From Kribbella sp. VKM Ac-2569 (GTDB lineage Bacteria > Actinomycetota > Actinomycetes > Propionibacteriales > Kribbellaceae), in the NCBI RefSeq assembly GCF_004216905.1, contig NZ_SGXJ01000001.1:1550001-1614000 (forward strand): a stretch of DNA of 64,000 nucleotides, read 5' to 3'. This document shows, one piece after another, positions 42,700 to 50,136 of the stretch. Each line of letters starts with the position of its first letter. Positions within the stretch are counted from its first letter, which is position 1. Below the pieces are notes generated by a model. The model searched no databases. It saw nothing but the letters and a program-made list of their open reading frames with translations, and was not told where the DNA came from. The position numbers were made by a program, and so were the translations under genes.

Positions 42700-43524
42700 T
42701 CATGCGACTCGTTGGAGAGCGCGTTCACGACGCTCGGCGACCTTGGAGCCGGACTCTCGGCGCGCCATTCGCCGCAGTACGACGGGCGCGAGCAGCAGTC
42801 CGGCAATGGCCCAGAGCCCGAGGACTGCTGCCGTCTCCAGGTGGCGCCACGACTCCCCGACCTCGACCACAACCGCTTCGTCGGGGAGGAGCGCGGACCG
42901 CATGCCGAGGCCCATCCAGTACACCGGCGTGAGCTGGCCGATCCCTTCGAGCCAGCCGGGCAGCGCGGTGATCGGGTAGAAGATGCCGGAGACCGCGATC
43001 AGCGCGAGCATCGGCAACTGGATCAGGCCTTGGGACCGCGCGGTGGTGAAGACCGAGCCGAGGATCGCGCCGATCGGCAACGTCGCGACCAGGCCGAGCA
43101 GCAGCACCCAGATGAGGGTGGACCAGTGCGCCGATCCGAGCGCGAGCCCTTCGACGAGGAACAGGCCCGGGATCAGGAGGATCGCGAGATCTACCAGCAG
43201 TCCGCCCGCGACCGACACGACCTTGCCGATGAGGTAGCTGACCATGCCGTTCGGTACGGCCTTGGCGCGCAGCAACGTGCCGTCCTCGCGATCGGCGGTG
43301 AGCTGCTGGCTCATGCTAACCATCCCCATCGCAGCATTCATCCCGAGGATGCTCGGCAGGGCGAGCGCGCCGAGCAGGAAGCCGGTGGAGCCGAAGTCGC
43401 GATGCCGGAGGAAGAAGAGCGCAGCCAGCATCAGCACCGGCCACAGGAAGTGGCTGAACAGCTCGGGACCGTTGGTGAAGGACTGCCGCAACTCGATCAG
43501 CCCACGCTGCCAACCCGTTCTCAT
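42700..43524 (-). CDS. ABC-2 type transporter permease
   Basis: The 274-residue protein has six predicted helices in the ABC-2 (drug/daunorubicin) permease arrangement, with [22 protein letters not shown] after the second helix, the usual conserved cytoplasmic loop. It starts at ATG 43524, overlapping the ATPase stop (ATGA). The two would form an exporter of a lipid, peptide or drug; the divergent GbsR-like regulator probably controls them. Confidence 0.85.
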   Translation of the reverse strand: MRTGWQRGLIELRQSFTNGPELFSHFLWPVLMLAALFFLRHRDFGSTGFLLGALALPSILGMNAAMGMVSMSQQLTADREDGTLLRAKAVPNGMVSYLIGKVVSVAGGLLVDLAILLIPGLFLVEGLALGSAHWSTLIWVLLLGLVATLPIGAILGSVFTTARSQGLIQLPMLALIAVSGIFYPITALPGWLEGIGQLTPVYWMGLGMRSALLPDEAVVVEVGESWRHLETAAVLGLWAIAGLLLAPVVLRRMARRESGSKVAERRERALQRVA

Positions 43525-44369
43525 GCTTGCTCCCGGACCAGGGCTAGGTAGGTGTCTTCGAGTGAGACCCGGCGTACTTCGAGTTCGCTGACCGCGTCGC
43601 CGTACGTCGCGAAGAGCTCGCGGACGAACGCGGTGGAGTCGGCGGTCGACTTCCGGAACGCTTGCCCGTCGACGGACCAGCGGACCTCGTCCTCTCCCGC
43701 GATCAGCTCGGTGAGCTGCGCCGTACTGCCGGCCGCGATGATGCGGCCCGCGGCGAGGACGAGGATGCGATGCGCGAGTTTGCTCGCCTCGTCGAGGTCG
43801 TGGGTGGTGAGCAGGATCGTCGTACCCTGCTCGGCCGCGAGCCCGCGCACCAGCTCGTGGAACTCCGACCGCGCCTCGGGATCGAACCCGGTCGTGGGCT
43901 CGTCCAGGAACAGTACGTCGGGGCGGCCAACGATCCCGATCGCGACGTCGAGCCTTCGCCGCTGTCCGCCGGAGAGGGTCTTGATCTTCTGCCCGGCGTA
44001 CGGGGTGAGGCCGACGGCGTCGAGCAGCTCGCCGGTCGGCCAGGCGCGTTGGTACGGCGTGTAGTACGAGCCGAGGTGGTGGAGTAGCTCGCCGACTCGC
44101 CAGTTGCCGTGGTCGCGCCACGACTGCAGCACGATGCCGATCCGCGACCGCCACCGCTCGTCGCCCGCGGCTGGGTCGACGCCGAGCACCTCGACCCGGC
44201 CCGCCGACCGGAGCCGGAAGCCTTCGAGGATCTCGATCGTCGTACTCTTCCCGGCGCCGTTGGGACCTAGCAGTGCTAGCACTTCACCGGGGCGCGCTTC
44301 GAACGTCACGTCATGCAGGACCTCGCGGTCGCCGTACCGCATCCGCAGGCCGTCCACTGTCAGAACCAT
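43521..44369 (-). CDS. ABC transporter ATPase (DrrA-type)
   Basis: The 282-residue protein has Walker A LLGPNGAGKSTTIE, Q-loop VLQSWRDHGNW, signature LSGGQRRRLDVA, Walker B DVLFLDEPTTGFDP and H-loop TTHDLDE, all intact. It belongs to the DrrA/ABC-2 ATPase group, as does the coupled permease. A divergent regulator gene lies 171 bases away, with an inverted repeat in the gap. Confidence 0.92.
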   Translation of the reverse strand: MVLTVDGLRMRYGDREVLHDVTFEARPGEVLALLGPNGAGKSTTIEILEGFRLRSAGRVEVLGVDPAAGDERWRSRIGIVLQSWRDHGNWRVGELLHHLGSYYTPYQRAWPTGELLDAVGLTPYAGQKIKTLSGGQRRRLDVAIGIVGRPDVLFLDEPTTGFDPEARSEFHELVRGLAAEQGTTILLTTHDLDEASKLAHRILVLAAGRIIAAGSTAQLTELIAGEDEVRWSVDGQAFRKSTADSTAFVRELFATYGDAVSELEVRRVSLEDTYLALVREQA

Positions 44370-44456
44370 GCCGTGGAAACTACGTTGCGTTCATTGAATC
44401 GGCAATCGTCAGCCTGGATCGCGCGCTCGTGAAACCCTGTAAAACATGGCATTCTG

Positions 44457-44491
44457 TGCAATGGGATTGCGAGAGAACGCAATCCGTTGCA
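44457..44491. promoter_or_regulatory. Large inverted repeat, GbsR-like operator
   Basis: TGCAATGGGATTGCG (44457-44471), six bases, CGCAATCCGTTGCA (44478-44491): an inverted repeat with only one base bulge or mismatch. It sits between the ABC operon and the divergent regulator. Confidence 0.75.
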
Positions 44492-44539
44492 ATGAGCTGA
44501 CGGTGAATGCGCGGAGGTTGGGATGCTTGGAGGTTGCCG

Positions 44540-45385
44540 ATGCCGGGAGGCAGGCTGAGTCACCAGGACCGGCTCGACATCGCGGCCGGTTTGGCGGACG
44601 GGCTCGGGTACGCCGAGATCGCGCGGCAACTGGAGCGGCCGACATCGACGATCAGCCGCGAGGTCACACGCAACGGCGGCGCAGGTGGGTACCAGGCCGA
44701 CCACGCCCACTACGCCACCGCCTCCCGCGCCCGCCGCCGACGGCCCACACCCAAGGACGCGCGGGTAGATGCGCCGGGGGTGGGGCCGAGGCGGGCATAC
44801 GTCGAGCGGTTCGCGACGATGATGGCCGACGGCGGGTTGCCGCGGATGGCGTCGCGGGTGCTGGCACTGCTCTATACGTCCGACTCCCGCACGCTGACGG
44901 CAGCCGATCTCGTCCGCGCGCTGCGGGTCAGCCCGGCGTCGATCTCGAAGGCGATCGGCTATCTCGAACGGGTCGGGATGGTGTACCGCGAGCCCGATCC
45001 GGTACGTCGCCTGCAGCACTACGTGATCGCCGAGGACGTATGGCTGAAGGCGTGGGAGGTGAGCGCCCGCACCAACCACAACTGGGCCGAAACCGCAGCC
45101 GACGGCGTCGAGCTGGTCGGACGCGACACCCCGGCAGGCGAGCGGCTCACCCAGATGGCGGAGTTCTTCGAGCGGCTCAGTGAAGACATGTCCGGCGGCG
45201 CAGGCTTCCAGGACTGCCTAGCAGTGCTAGCAGTTCTGTGGGAATCAGATCGCGCTGCGGAGCTTGCCAGCCGACTCGGTTGGTCGATTGAACGCGTCAC
45301 CGACGCCGTCGACTACGCGATCAAGGCGTCAGCGCAAGAGAGTGCGGAGGAGGCGACGCGTCAGGCCGCCGTCCGCGAGGCCTAG
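44540..45385 (+). CDS. GbsR/MarR-like regulator with IS30-type N-terminal HTH
   Basis: The 281-residue protein starts at ATG 44540 with GGAGG seven bases upstream. Residues 4-60 form an IS30/HTH_38-like helix-turn-helix (LSHQDRLDIAAGLADGLGYA, EIARQLERPTSTISREVTRN), followed by a GbsR/MarR winged-helix domain (about 85-180, RALRVSPASISKAIGYLERVG) and helical dimer segments. Two DNA-binding domains in one regulator is unusual. It is divergent from the ABC exporter. Its 3' end overlaps the flavoprotein gene by 57 bases. Confidence 0.85.
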   Translation: MPGGRLSHQDRLDIAAGLADGLGYAEIARQLERPTSTISREVTRNGGAGGYQADHAHYATASRARRRRPTPKDARVDAPGVGPRRAYVERFATMMADGGLPRMASRVLALLYTSDSRTLTAADLVRALRVSPASISKAIGYLERVGMVYREPDPVRRLQHYVIAEDVWLKAWEVSARTNHNWAETAADGVELVGRDTPAGERLTQMAEFFERLSEDMSGGAGFQDCLAVLAVLWESDRAAELASRLGWSIERVTDAVDYAIKASAQESAEEATRQAAVREA

Positions 45386-46435
45386 CTCGACGAGGTCGTC
45401 GAACACGTGCTGATCCGCAGCGGCCGCGCGAATGCCGCCGTCGAGGATCCGGCTCGATCGGCTCAACTGAGCAACGAGTGCGGTATCACGAAGATGCCTG
45501 GCGAGCAGGCGCGTCGTGCGACGACGGTACGGCGTACCGGCGTCCGAGGTGCCCGCTCGAAGCGCGTCGGCGATCGCACGGCCCGCGAGCAGACCGGTCG
45601 CGACCGCGTAGTAGATGCCTTCGCCGGTCATCGGGTTGATCAGACCGGCCGCGTCCCCAGCGAGCAGGACCGGCCCGCTGCGCGGCCGCCACGACCAGCC
45701 GGCCAGCGGCAGGTGATGACCCCACCACGACTCCCCGCCTTCGGTTGCTCCCGGGAGCAGCGCCTCAAGGTGGTTCAGCAGCTCGGTCCGCGTCGGGCGG
45801 GTGCCGGCCAGCAGTTCGCCGTACCCGACGTTCGACCACCCGTCGCCACGGTCGAAGGACCAGGCGTACGACGGTTGTCGACCCGGCCCGTACGCGATCA
45901 CCTGACTCGCCGCGCGTGCAGCCGGAGTCGGCGCGTATCCACGGATCGCCAACGCGACCGGACCAGGCTTCAGGCCGAGTTCCTGCCGTACGACGGAATG
46001 CGCACCGTCAGCGCCAACCAGGAAGCGCGCGTCCAGGTCCTCGTCCACCGTGACGGAACGGTTCTGGATCTCGAGGTCGCGGACCCGTCGGCGGATGAAC
46101 TGCGCGCCGGCCGCTCGCGCGGCCTCGACCAGGCGTTGGTCGAACACGGTCCGCGGGACTACCCAGGTCGGTCGGGACATCTGCCGGTCCACGCCGACGT
46201 CACCGCGGTTGAGCACGAACCGCCGTACCGGGGTCCAGTCGTCGAGGATCCCGGTGACACCGACGCCGGCCAGCAGGTCAAGTACGTGCGGGGCGATCCC
46301 GTCACCACACGCCTTGTCCCGCGGGAACTCGTGCCGATCGAGCAGCAACACCGACAGGCTCGGATCCGCCGCCAACGCACCGATCGCAGCCGACGCTCCC
46401 GCCGGCCCAGCTCCGACAACAATCACATCCCACAC
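45329..46435 (-). CDS. Geranylgeranyl reductase-like flavoprotein
   Basis: The 368-residue protein has an N-terminal FAD site DVIVVGAGPAGASAAIG, the family motif DKACGDGIAP, and the second FAD motif VLLAGDAAGLINPMTGEGI. It resembles the geranylgeranyl reductase/digeranylgeranylglycerophospholipid reductase family, which saturates isoprenoid double bonds (menaquinone or polyprenol in actinobacteria). The start GTG 46435 is chosen because GGGGAGG lies five bases upstream; the open frame to 46453 is less likely. Convergent overlap of 57 bases with the GbsR-like gene. Confidence 0.85.
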   Translation of the reverse strand: MWDVIVVGAGPAGASAAIGALAADPSLSVLLLDRHEFPRDKACGDGIAPHVLDLLAGVGVTGILDDWTPVRRFVLNRGDVGVDRQMSRPTWVVPRTVFDQRLVEAARAAGAQFIRRRVRDLEIQNRSVTVDEDLDARFLVGADGAHSVVRQELGLKPGPVALAIRGYAPTPAARAASQVIAYGPGRQPSYAWSFDRGDGWSNVGYGELLAGTRPTRTELLNHLEALLPGATEGGESWWGHHLPLAGWSWRPRSGPVLLAGDAAGLINPMTGEGIYYAVATGLLAGRAIADALRAGTSDAGTPYRRRTTRLLARHLRDTALVAQLSRSSRILDGGIRAAAADQHVFDDLVELGLADGGLTRRLLRTLLR

Positions 46436-46507
46436 ACGCGCCTCCCCAGCCACAGTCTTGCAGCTCCAGGTAGCCTCCGCGCGACCGGCGGGGGGCTTGG
46501 CGCGAGG

Positions 46508-47293
46508 TTAGGTGCCGGGGCGTCGGCCAGGTTTGTTGGGGCGGCGGGCAGTGGTACGGCGGCGTGGGGTGTGGGGGGTGACCGGGCCCGAGGGGGTGAC
46601 CGGGCGGGCCTCGTCGAGGTCGACGACCTTCGGGGGTGGTGGGACGAAGACCGGGATGGTCTCCTCCTCATCGACGGCCACGGGTGGAGCCGGTGGTGGT
46701 GGCGCGGGCTTGGCGCGGGCGGCCGACTCCTTGCTCACTCGCGGCTGGACCTTCGCGACCGCGGGAGCGGCGAGCGGGTTGCGAGGGGGCCGGCGGCGGT
46801 GTGGGAGGCGGGTGCTCAGCTCGATGCCGAGCGCATCGATCAGTTTGCGGCAGGCAACGATCGCGACGGCGACCGCGAGCACCGTGCAGGCGGCGAACAG
46901 CACCGACTGGCCGCCGGACGACCAGTTCGACGGATCGGTGCGGGCCATCGCGGCGATCATCGCGACGACGATCGCGTTGGTGATGCCGAAGGCAACGGCC
47001 ACACCGACTGTCCGGAGCAGTACGCCCCGCGCGAGCCCGACGTCGTCGGCCGCCGCGACCAGACCGGCGATCAATCCGGCGAGAACGGGCACTGTATAGA
47101 CAAGCGCGAGCGTGAGTCCCGGGCTCGCCACGAGATAGAAGATGTCGAACACCACCGCGGTGCCGGTCAGCGCGGCGGCGAAGCACACCACCATCGGCGG
47201 ATACGCGCGCAGCACCGCGACCGCGTCCGCGGGCACGGTCTTGAACATCCGCAAGGCCAACAGCAACGACTCATCCCCTCGTCCTCCCCCCAT
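46508..47293 (-). CDS. Four-helix membrane protein with Pro-rich tail
   Basis: The 261-residue protein has four predicted helices in the first 135 residues (MVVCFAAALTGTAVVFDIFY, LTLALVYTVPVLAGLIAGLV, TVGVAVAFGITNAIVVAMIA, SVLFAACTVLAVAVAIVA) and a cytoplasmic tail rich in Pro, Arg and Thr (APPPPAPP, VFVPPPPK, RRRTTARRPNKPGRRPG). The family is unknown to me (actinobacterial DUF6542-like resemblance). ATG 47293 is followed by GGGGGGAGG, so TTG 47266 is another possible start. Confidence 0.65.
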   Translation of the reverse strand: MGGGRGDESLLLALRMFKTVPADAVAVLRAYPPMVVCFAAALTGTAVVFDIFYLVASPGLTLALVYTVPVLAGLIAGLVAAADDVGLARGVLLRTVGVAVAFGITNAIVVAMIAAMARTDPSNWSSGGQSVLFAACTVLAVAVAIVACRKLIDALGIELSTRLPHRRRPPRNPLAAPAVAKVQPRVSKESAARAKPAPPPPAPPVAVDEEETIPVFVPPPPKVVDLDEARPVTPSGPVTPHTPRRRTTARRPNKPGRRPGT

Positions 47294-47363
47294 TGTGCAG
47301 TCCCGCCACCACCCTCGGTGAGATGCCCCGGCCAGCGAGTCGCGGATCGCTAAGGTCGGTCTC

Positions 47364-47723
47364 GTGGACGAAGACGTGCGGGCAGCGGTCGAGGCGGAGT
47401 TGCGGTTGTTGCTTCCGGAGGTGCGGGGATCGGCCGAGGTCGACGTACTGCTCGATCCGGAGTTCGTCGAGGTCGGCGCTTCCGGGCGGTTATGGGACCG
47501 GGCGGCGATCGTTGCCGCGTTGGCGTCCGGGGAGATCACCGACGCGGATCCGATCGAGGCGACCGAGGTCGCCGGCGTTCGGCTGGCCGACGACCTCGTC
47601 CATGTCACCTATGTGTCCCGGCGTACAAGCGGTCCGCCGGTCCGCCGCAGTTCTATCTGGCGACGGACCGACGGCACCTGGCGCCTGTACTACCACCAGG
47701 GCACTCCGGCAGCTGACGACTAG
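47364..47723 (+). CDS. NTF2-like (DUF4440) small protein
   Basis: The 119-residue protein has the cone-fold pattern of the NTF2/SnoaL superfamily: ELRLLLPEVRGSAEVDVLLD, FVEVGASGRLWDRAAIVAAL and SSIWRRTDGTWRLYYHQGTP at the end. Such proteins bind small molecules or act as simple enzymes; the role is not known. It starts 70 bases from the divergent membrane protein and its stop overlaps the convergent sigma gene end by four bases. Confidence 0.8.
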   Translation: MDEDVRAAVEAELRLLLPEVRGSAEVDVLLDPEFVEVGASGRLWDRAAIVAALASGEITDADPIEATEVAGVRLADDLVHVTYVSRRTSGPPVRRSSIWRRTDGTWRLYYHQGTPAADD

Positions 47724-48541
47724 GCAGCCGTCTGGACCGGGGCCAGCTTTTCGCGGAGGTCGGTGAGGATCCGGCGAAGGACCCGCGAGACCTGCATCTG
47801 GCTGACTCCGATGTCGTCGCCGATCTCGGACTGGGTCCAGCCTTCGACGAAGCGCAGTTGCAGGATGCGCCGGTCCCGGTCGCCGAGGCCGGCGAGCACC
47901 GGCTCCAGCATCTCGACCGTCTCCAGCTGATCGATGCTCGCGTCGTCGTCATCGGCAACGACATCCGCGAGCGTGAGCTCCGCGTCGGCCTCGGCGGGCC
48001 GATCCAGCGAAAGCACGTTGAAGCAGCCGCGCGCAGCGAGTGCCTGCTCGACCTCTGCCACTTCGACCTGGAGATGGTCGGCCAGTTCGGCGGGCGTCGG
48101 TTCGCGGTTCAGCTGCTGCTCCAGCTCCGGCAGCTTGGTCGCGATCGTGCCCTGCATCTCCTGGAGCCGGCGCGGGATCCGAACCGTCCAGGCGCAGTCG
48201 CGGAAGTACCGCTTCACCTCACCGCGGATGGTCGGAATCGCGAACCCGATGAACGGGGTGTCCGCCTCCAGCCGATAGTGGTGGGCTGCCTTCACCAGCC
48301 CTAGATAAGCGACCTGCTCCAGGTCGTCGGCCTCGGCTCCCCGCCCGCGGAAACGGCGCGCGATGCCCTTGGCCATTTCCAGGTTGAGCTCGACGACCTG
48401 TTCGAGAAGTTCCTGCCGCTCGTCTTCGGCGGTGCTCGCTGCCCGGCGTTCCATCAGTTCCCGGGTGGCTGCTTCACGTGCGGCCCGATCGGTCGGGGCG
48501 CCGCTGCGGGTGGATTCCCGCTCGATGGTGCTCGTAACCAT
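47720..48541 (-). CDS. SigB/SigF-type general stress sigma factor
   Basis: The 273-residue protein has sigma-70 regions 2 (about 45-115: LNLEMAKGIARRFRGRGAEA, DDLEQVAYLGLVKAAHHYRL, then IPTIRGEVKRYFRDCAWTVR), 3 (about 125-185) and 4 (about 205-265: LQLRFVEGWTQSEIGDDIGV with the helix-turn-helix). This is the SigB/SigF/SigG group of Gram-positive bacteria, which steers osmotic and stress genes and development. No anti-sigma or anti-anti-sigma gene is adjacent, unlike many sigF operons. A promoter of its own type lies upstream, so it may feed back on itself. Confidence 0.92.
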   Translation of the reverse strand: MVTSTIERESTRSGAPTDRAAREAATRELMERRAASTAEDERQELLEQVVELNLEMAKGIARRFRGRGAEADDLEQVAYLGLVKAAHHYRLEADTPFIGFAIPTIRGEVKRYFRDCAWTVRIPRRLQEMQGTIATKLPELEQQLNREPTPAELADHLQVEVAEVEQALAARGCFNVLSLDRPAEADAELTLADVVADDDDASIDQLETVEMLEPVLAGLGDRDRRILQLRFVEGWTQSEIGDDIGVSQMQVSRVLRRILTDLREKLAPVQTAA

Positions 48542-48613
48542 TGGTATGACCTCGCGACTGTCTCGTCACGGCGTGGCACTTCGCTGAACCACGGTCATGC
48601 CTACAAGGAAGTC

Positions 48614-48639
48614 GTACCCCACCTTCCCCGAACTCATGC
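48614..48639 (-). promoter_or_regulatory. SigB-type promoter before the sigma gene
   Basis: On the minus strand GCAT, 16 bases, GGGTAC fit GNNT-N14-16-GGGTAY. The -10 is about 73 bases before the sigma start codon, so the gene could be autoregulated. Confidence 0.55.
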
Positions 48640-48732
48640 ATTGGGCCGGACCCCGAAACGGTCACCGATCGCGACGAAATCGGTGAGCCAACGCTCGTTT
48701 GACCACGCAGAGATCACAGGACGTAAGGGAGC

Positions 48733-48760
48733 GGACACACGAGCCAAAAGTGTGTACGAT
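48733..48760 (+). promoter_or_regulatory. Probable promoter of DUF397 gene
   Basis: GGACAC (48733-48738), 16 bases, TACGAT (48755-48760) fit a vegetative-type promoter, with a CACAC/GTGTG inverted pair inside. The predicted transcript starts just before the ATGCACGTGCAT motif. Confidence 0.4.
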
Positions 48761-48764
48761 GCAG

Positions 48765-48788
48765 ATGCAAGGCCAAATGCACGTGCAT
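48765..48788. promoter_or_regulatory. Composite motif ATGCAAG/ATGCACGTGCAT, copy 1
   Basis: ATGCAAG, five bases, then the perfect palindrome ATGCACGTGCAT. It lies 29 bases before the DUF397 start and recurs with almost the same layout at 49834-49858. Confidence 0.6.
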
Positions 48789-48817
48789 ATGCCAAGGACG
48801 TACGGAAGGTGCAGCTG

Positions 48818-49051
48818 ATGACTGCGATCTACAACGGCATGCCCGGCGACTCGAACAGCGAGCTGATCTGGCGCAAGAGCCAGCGCAGCGGCCCGAACGG
48901 GAACTGCGTCGAGGTAGCGAAGCTGCCGGACGGCGGTGTGGCGGTGCGCAACTCGCGCTTCGCCGAAGGACCGGCGCTGGTGTTCACAAAGGCAGAGATC
49001 GAGGCGTTCCTCGGCGGCGTTCAGGACGGCGAGTTCGGCTACCTGATCTGA
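48818..49051 (+). CDS. DUF397 protein
   Basis: The 77-residue protein has the DUF397 signature: LIWRKSQRSGPNGNCVEVA, GGVAVRNSRFAEGPALVFTK and an end with FLGGVQDGEF. In actinobacteria DUF397 proteins usually pair with XRE-type regulators (WhiJ-like systems) and have roles in development. Here the nearest XRE gene is about 1 kb downstream, not adjacent. ATG 48818 has GGAAGG ten bases upstream. A T-tailed terminator follows 33 bases after the stop. Confidence 0.88.
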   Translation: MTAIYNGMPGDSNSELIWRKSQRSGPNGNCVEVAKLPDGGVAVRNSRFAEGPALVFTKAEIEAFLGGVQDGEFGYLI

Positions 49052-49083
49052 GCAAGAACCAGCAACAAGGGCAACTCAGAAGC

Positions 49084-49124
49084 AAAGGGCCCCTTCGCCA
49101 GGCGAGTGACGAAGGGGCCCTTTT
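49084..49124 (+). terminator. Rho-independent terminator after DUF397 gene
   Basis: A 14-bp perfect stem (AAAGGGCCCCTTCG with its complement at 49110-49123) and a 12-base loop end in TTTT. Confidence 0.9.
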
Positions 49125-49217
49125 CTGTGCCCTGAGAACATCGGTACGACGACCCGGCGGACGACCTCGAACAATCGCCGGCCGACGCGGTACGGCGCGG
49201 CCGTTCGGCACACGCAA

Positions 49218-49259
49218 AACGCCAGGACCGACCCTCCGGAGAGAGTCGGTCCTGGCGTT
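49218..49259 (-). terminator. Rho-independent terminator of the small-gene pair
   Basis: A 15-bp perfect stem (AACGCCAGGACCGAC, complement at 49245-49259) with a 12-base loop lies 20 bases after the stop of the minus-strand genes; on that strand the stem runs into GTTTT. Confidence 0.85.
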
Positions 49260-49279
49260 GCCCGAGGGGCGGGTACGGA

Positions 49280-49465
49280 CTACTGGACGGTGAGCGGCCA
49301 GAGCTGCTCGCTCGGCAGCTCGGAAGCCTTCCCGGTCGCCGCGTTGTCAACGGTGATTCGCAATCCGGTGAACTTCGGCGTCATCACTCGCTGGTACCGC
49401 GACGCGCGGTCCGGCTCGGCGACGTACTCGGCGATCAGGTGGTCGCCCAGCCAGATCCGCACCAT
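49280..49465 (-). CDS. Small hypothetical protein, second of coupled pair
   Basis: The 61-residue protein begins MVRIWLGDHLIAEYVAEPD with GGAGG seven bases upstream; the upstream ATG 49498, which overlaps the stop of the gene before it, is the alternative start (72 residues). It is basic in the middle and ends PSEQLWPLTVQ. I do not recognise the family. It is the last gene of a two-gene unit that ends in a strong terminator. Confidence 0.6.
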   Translation of the reverse strand: MVRIWLGDHLIAEYVAEPDRASRYQRVMTPKFTGLRITVDNAATGKASELPSEQLWPLTVQ

Positions 49466-49494
49466 CTTCCGTCCTCCTGTTGCTCTGTCGGTGG

Positions 49495-49689
49495 TCATGG
49501 AGCCAAGCTCACGATCGGGTCGCCGTCGAGTTGGCGGACGCCGCGCAACCAGCCCTCGAAGGCCCAGCGCTGTTGCTCGGGGCAACGCGCGACCAGGTCC
49601 TGGATCTCCCGCTCCGTCAGCTCCTCGGGCGCGCGGCCGCCTGCCATCGCGGCGGTCTGCTCCACAACCTCACTGTCGTCGTCGTTCAT
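49495..49689 (-). CDS. Small acidic hypothetical protein, first of coupled pair
   Basis: The 64-residue protein (MNDDDSEVVEQTAAMAGGRA then LTEREIQDLVARCPEQQRWA) is acidic and helical, and ends LDGDPIVSLAP. Its stop overlaps the ATG 49498 of the next gene (ATGA). The family is unknown to me. The pair lies between a DUF397 gene and an XRE gene, and copy 2 of the ATGCAAG motif is about 145 bases before it, so it may belong to the same regulatory group. Confidence 0.6.
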   Translation of the reverse strand: MNDDDSEVVEQTAAMAGGRAPEELTEREIQDLVARCPEQQRWAFEGWLRGVRQLDGDPIVSLAP

Positions 49690-50136
49690 CGACTCGGGTT
49701 CCCCAACCAGTCATGCCAACGGGGGGCCGTCGGCGCTCTGTAGGACCGGCCTGCCGGATCACGCGATGTCACTTTTCGCGAGATCCAGCTCACCTTCTGT
49801 GCATGAATCAATCATGGCGTCGGCACGCGACGAATGCAAGCGCCCGATGCACGTGCATCCGCACGTTTTCCATTTCGAGACCAGATCGGGCCACTTTCCG
49901 CCTGATTGAGCCTGGATCGATCGCCGGCGAACGGTGTTCGACCCCCACTAGGCGGACTAGTATGTGCTGACAAAGCCGCTCAACCCCTGATCGGCTAGTC
50001 TTACGCTCCGTGATCGCCGATGCGGATTCGACGCTCTTTTGTAAGAACTCCGGCAGATCAGCGCTCGGGCATGCGATGATGTGCACCTGCGGATGAGGTT
50101 GCCGATGAAGACCGCTGGGGCCGCTGGGAGGTGGGT
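49690..50136. other. Intergenic region, 447 bases
   Basis: Between the divergent small-gene pair and XRE gene. It holds copy 2 of the ATGCAAG motif and several promoter-like stretches (ACTAGTATG near 49958), but no gene I can support. Confidence 0.5.
49834..49858. promoter_or_regulatory. Composite motif ATGCAAG/ATGCACGTGCAT, copy 2
   Basis: ATGCAAG (49834-49840), six bases, then ATGCACGTGCAT (49847-49858). It is 145 bases from the small-gene start and 279 bases from the XRE start. Confidence 0.6.

Noticed and set aside
44540..44740. IS30 transposase fragment
   Set aside because: The IS30-like part is only the N-terminal helix-turn-helix; it is in frame with a complete regulator and no transposase core or inverted ends are present.
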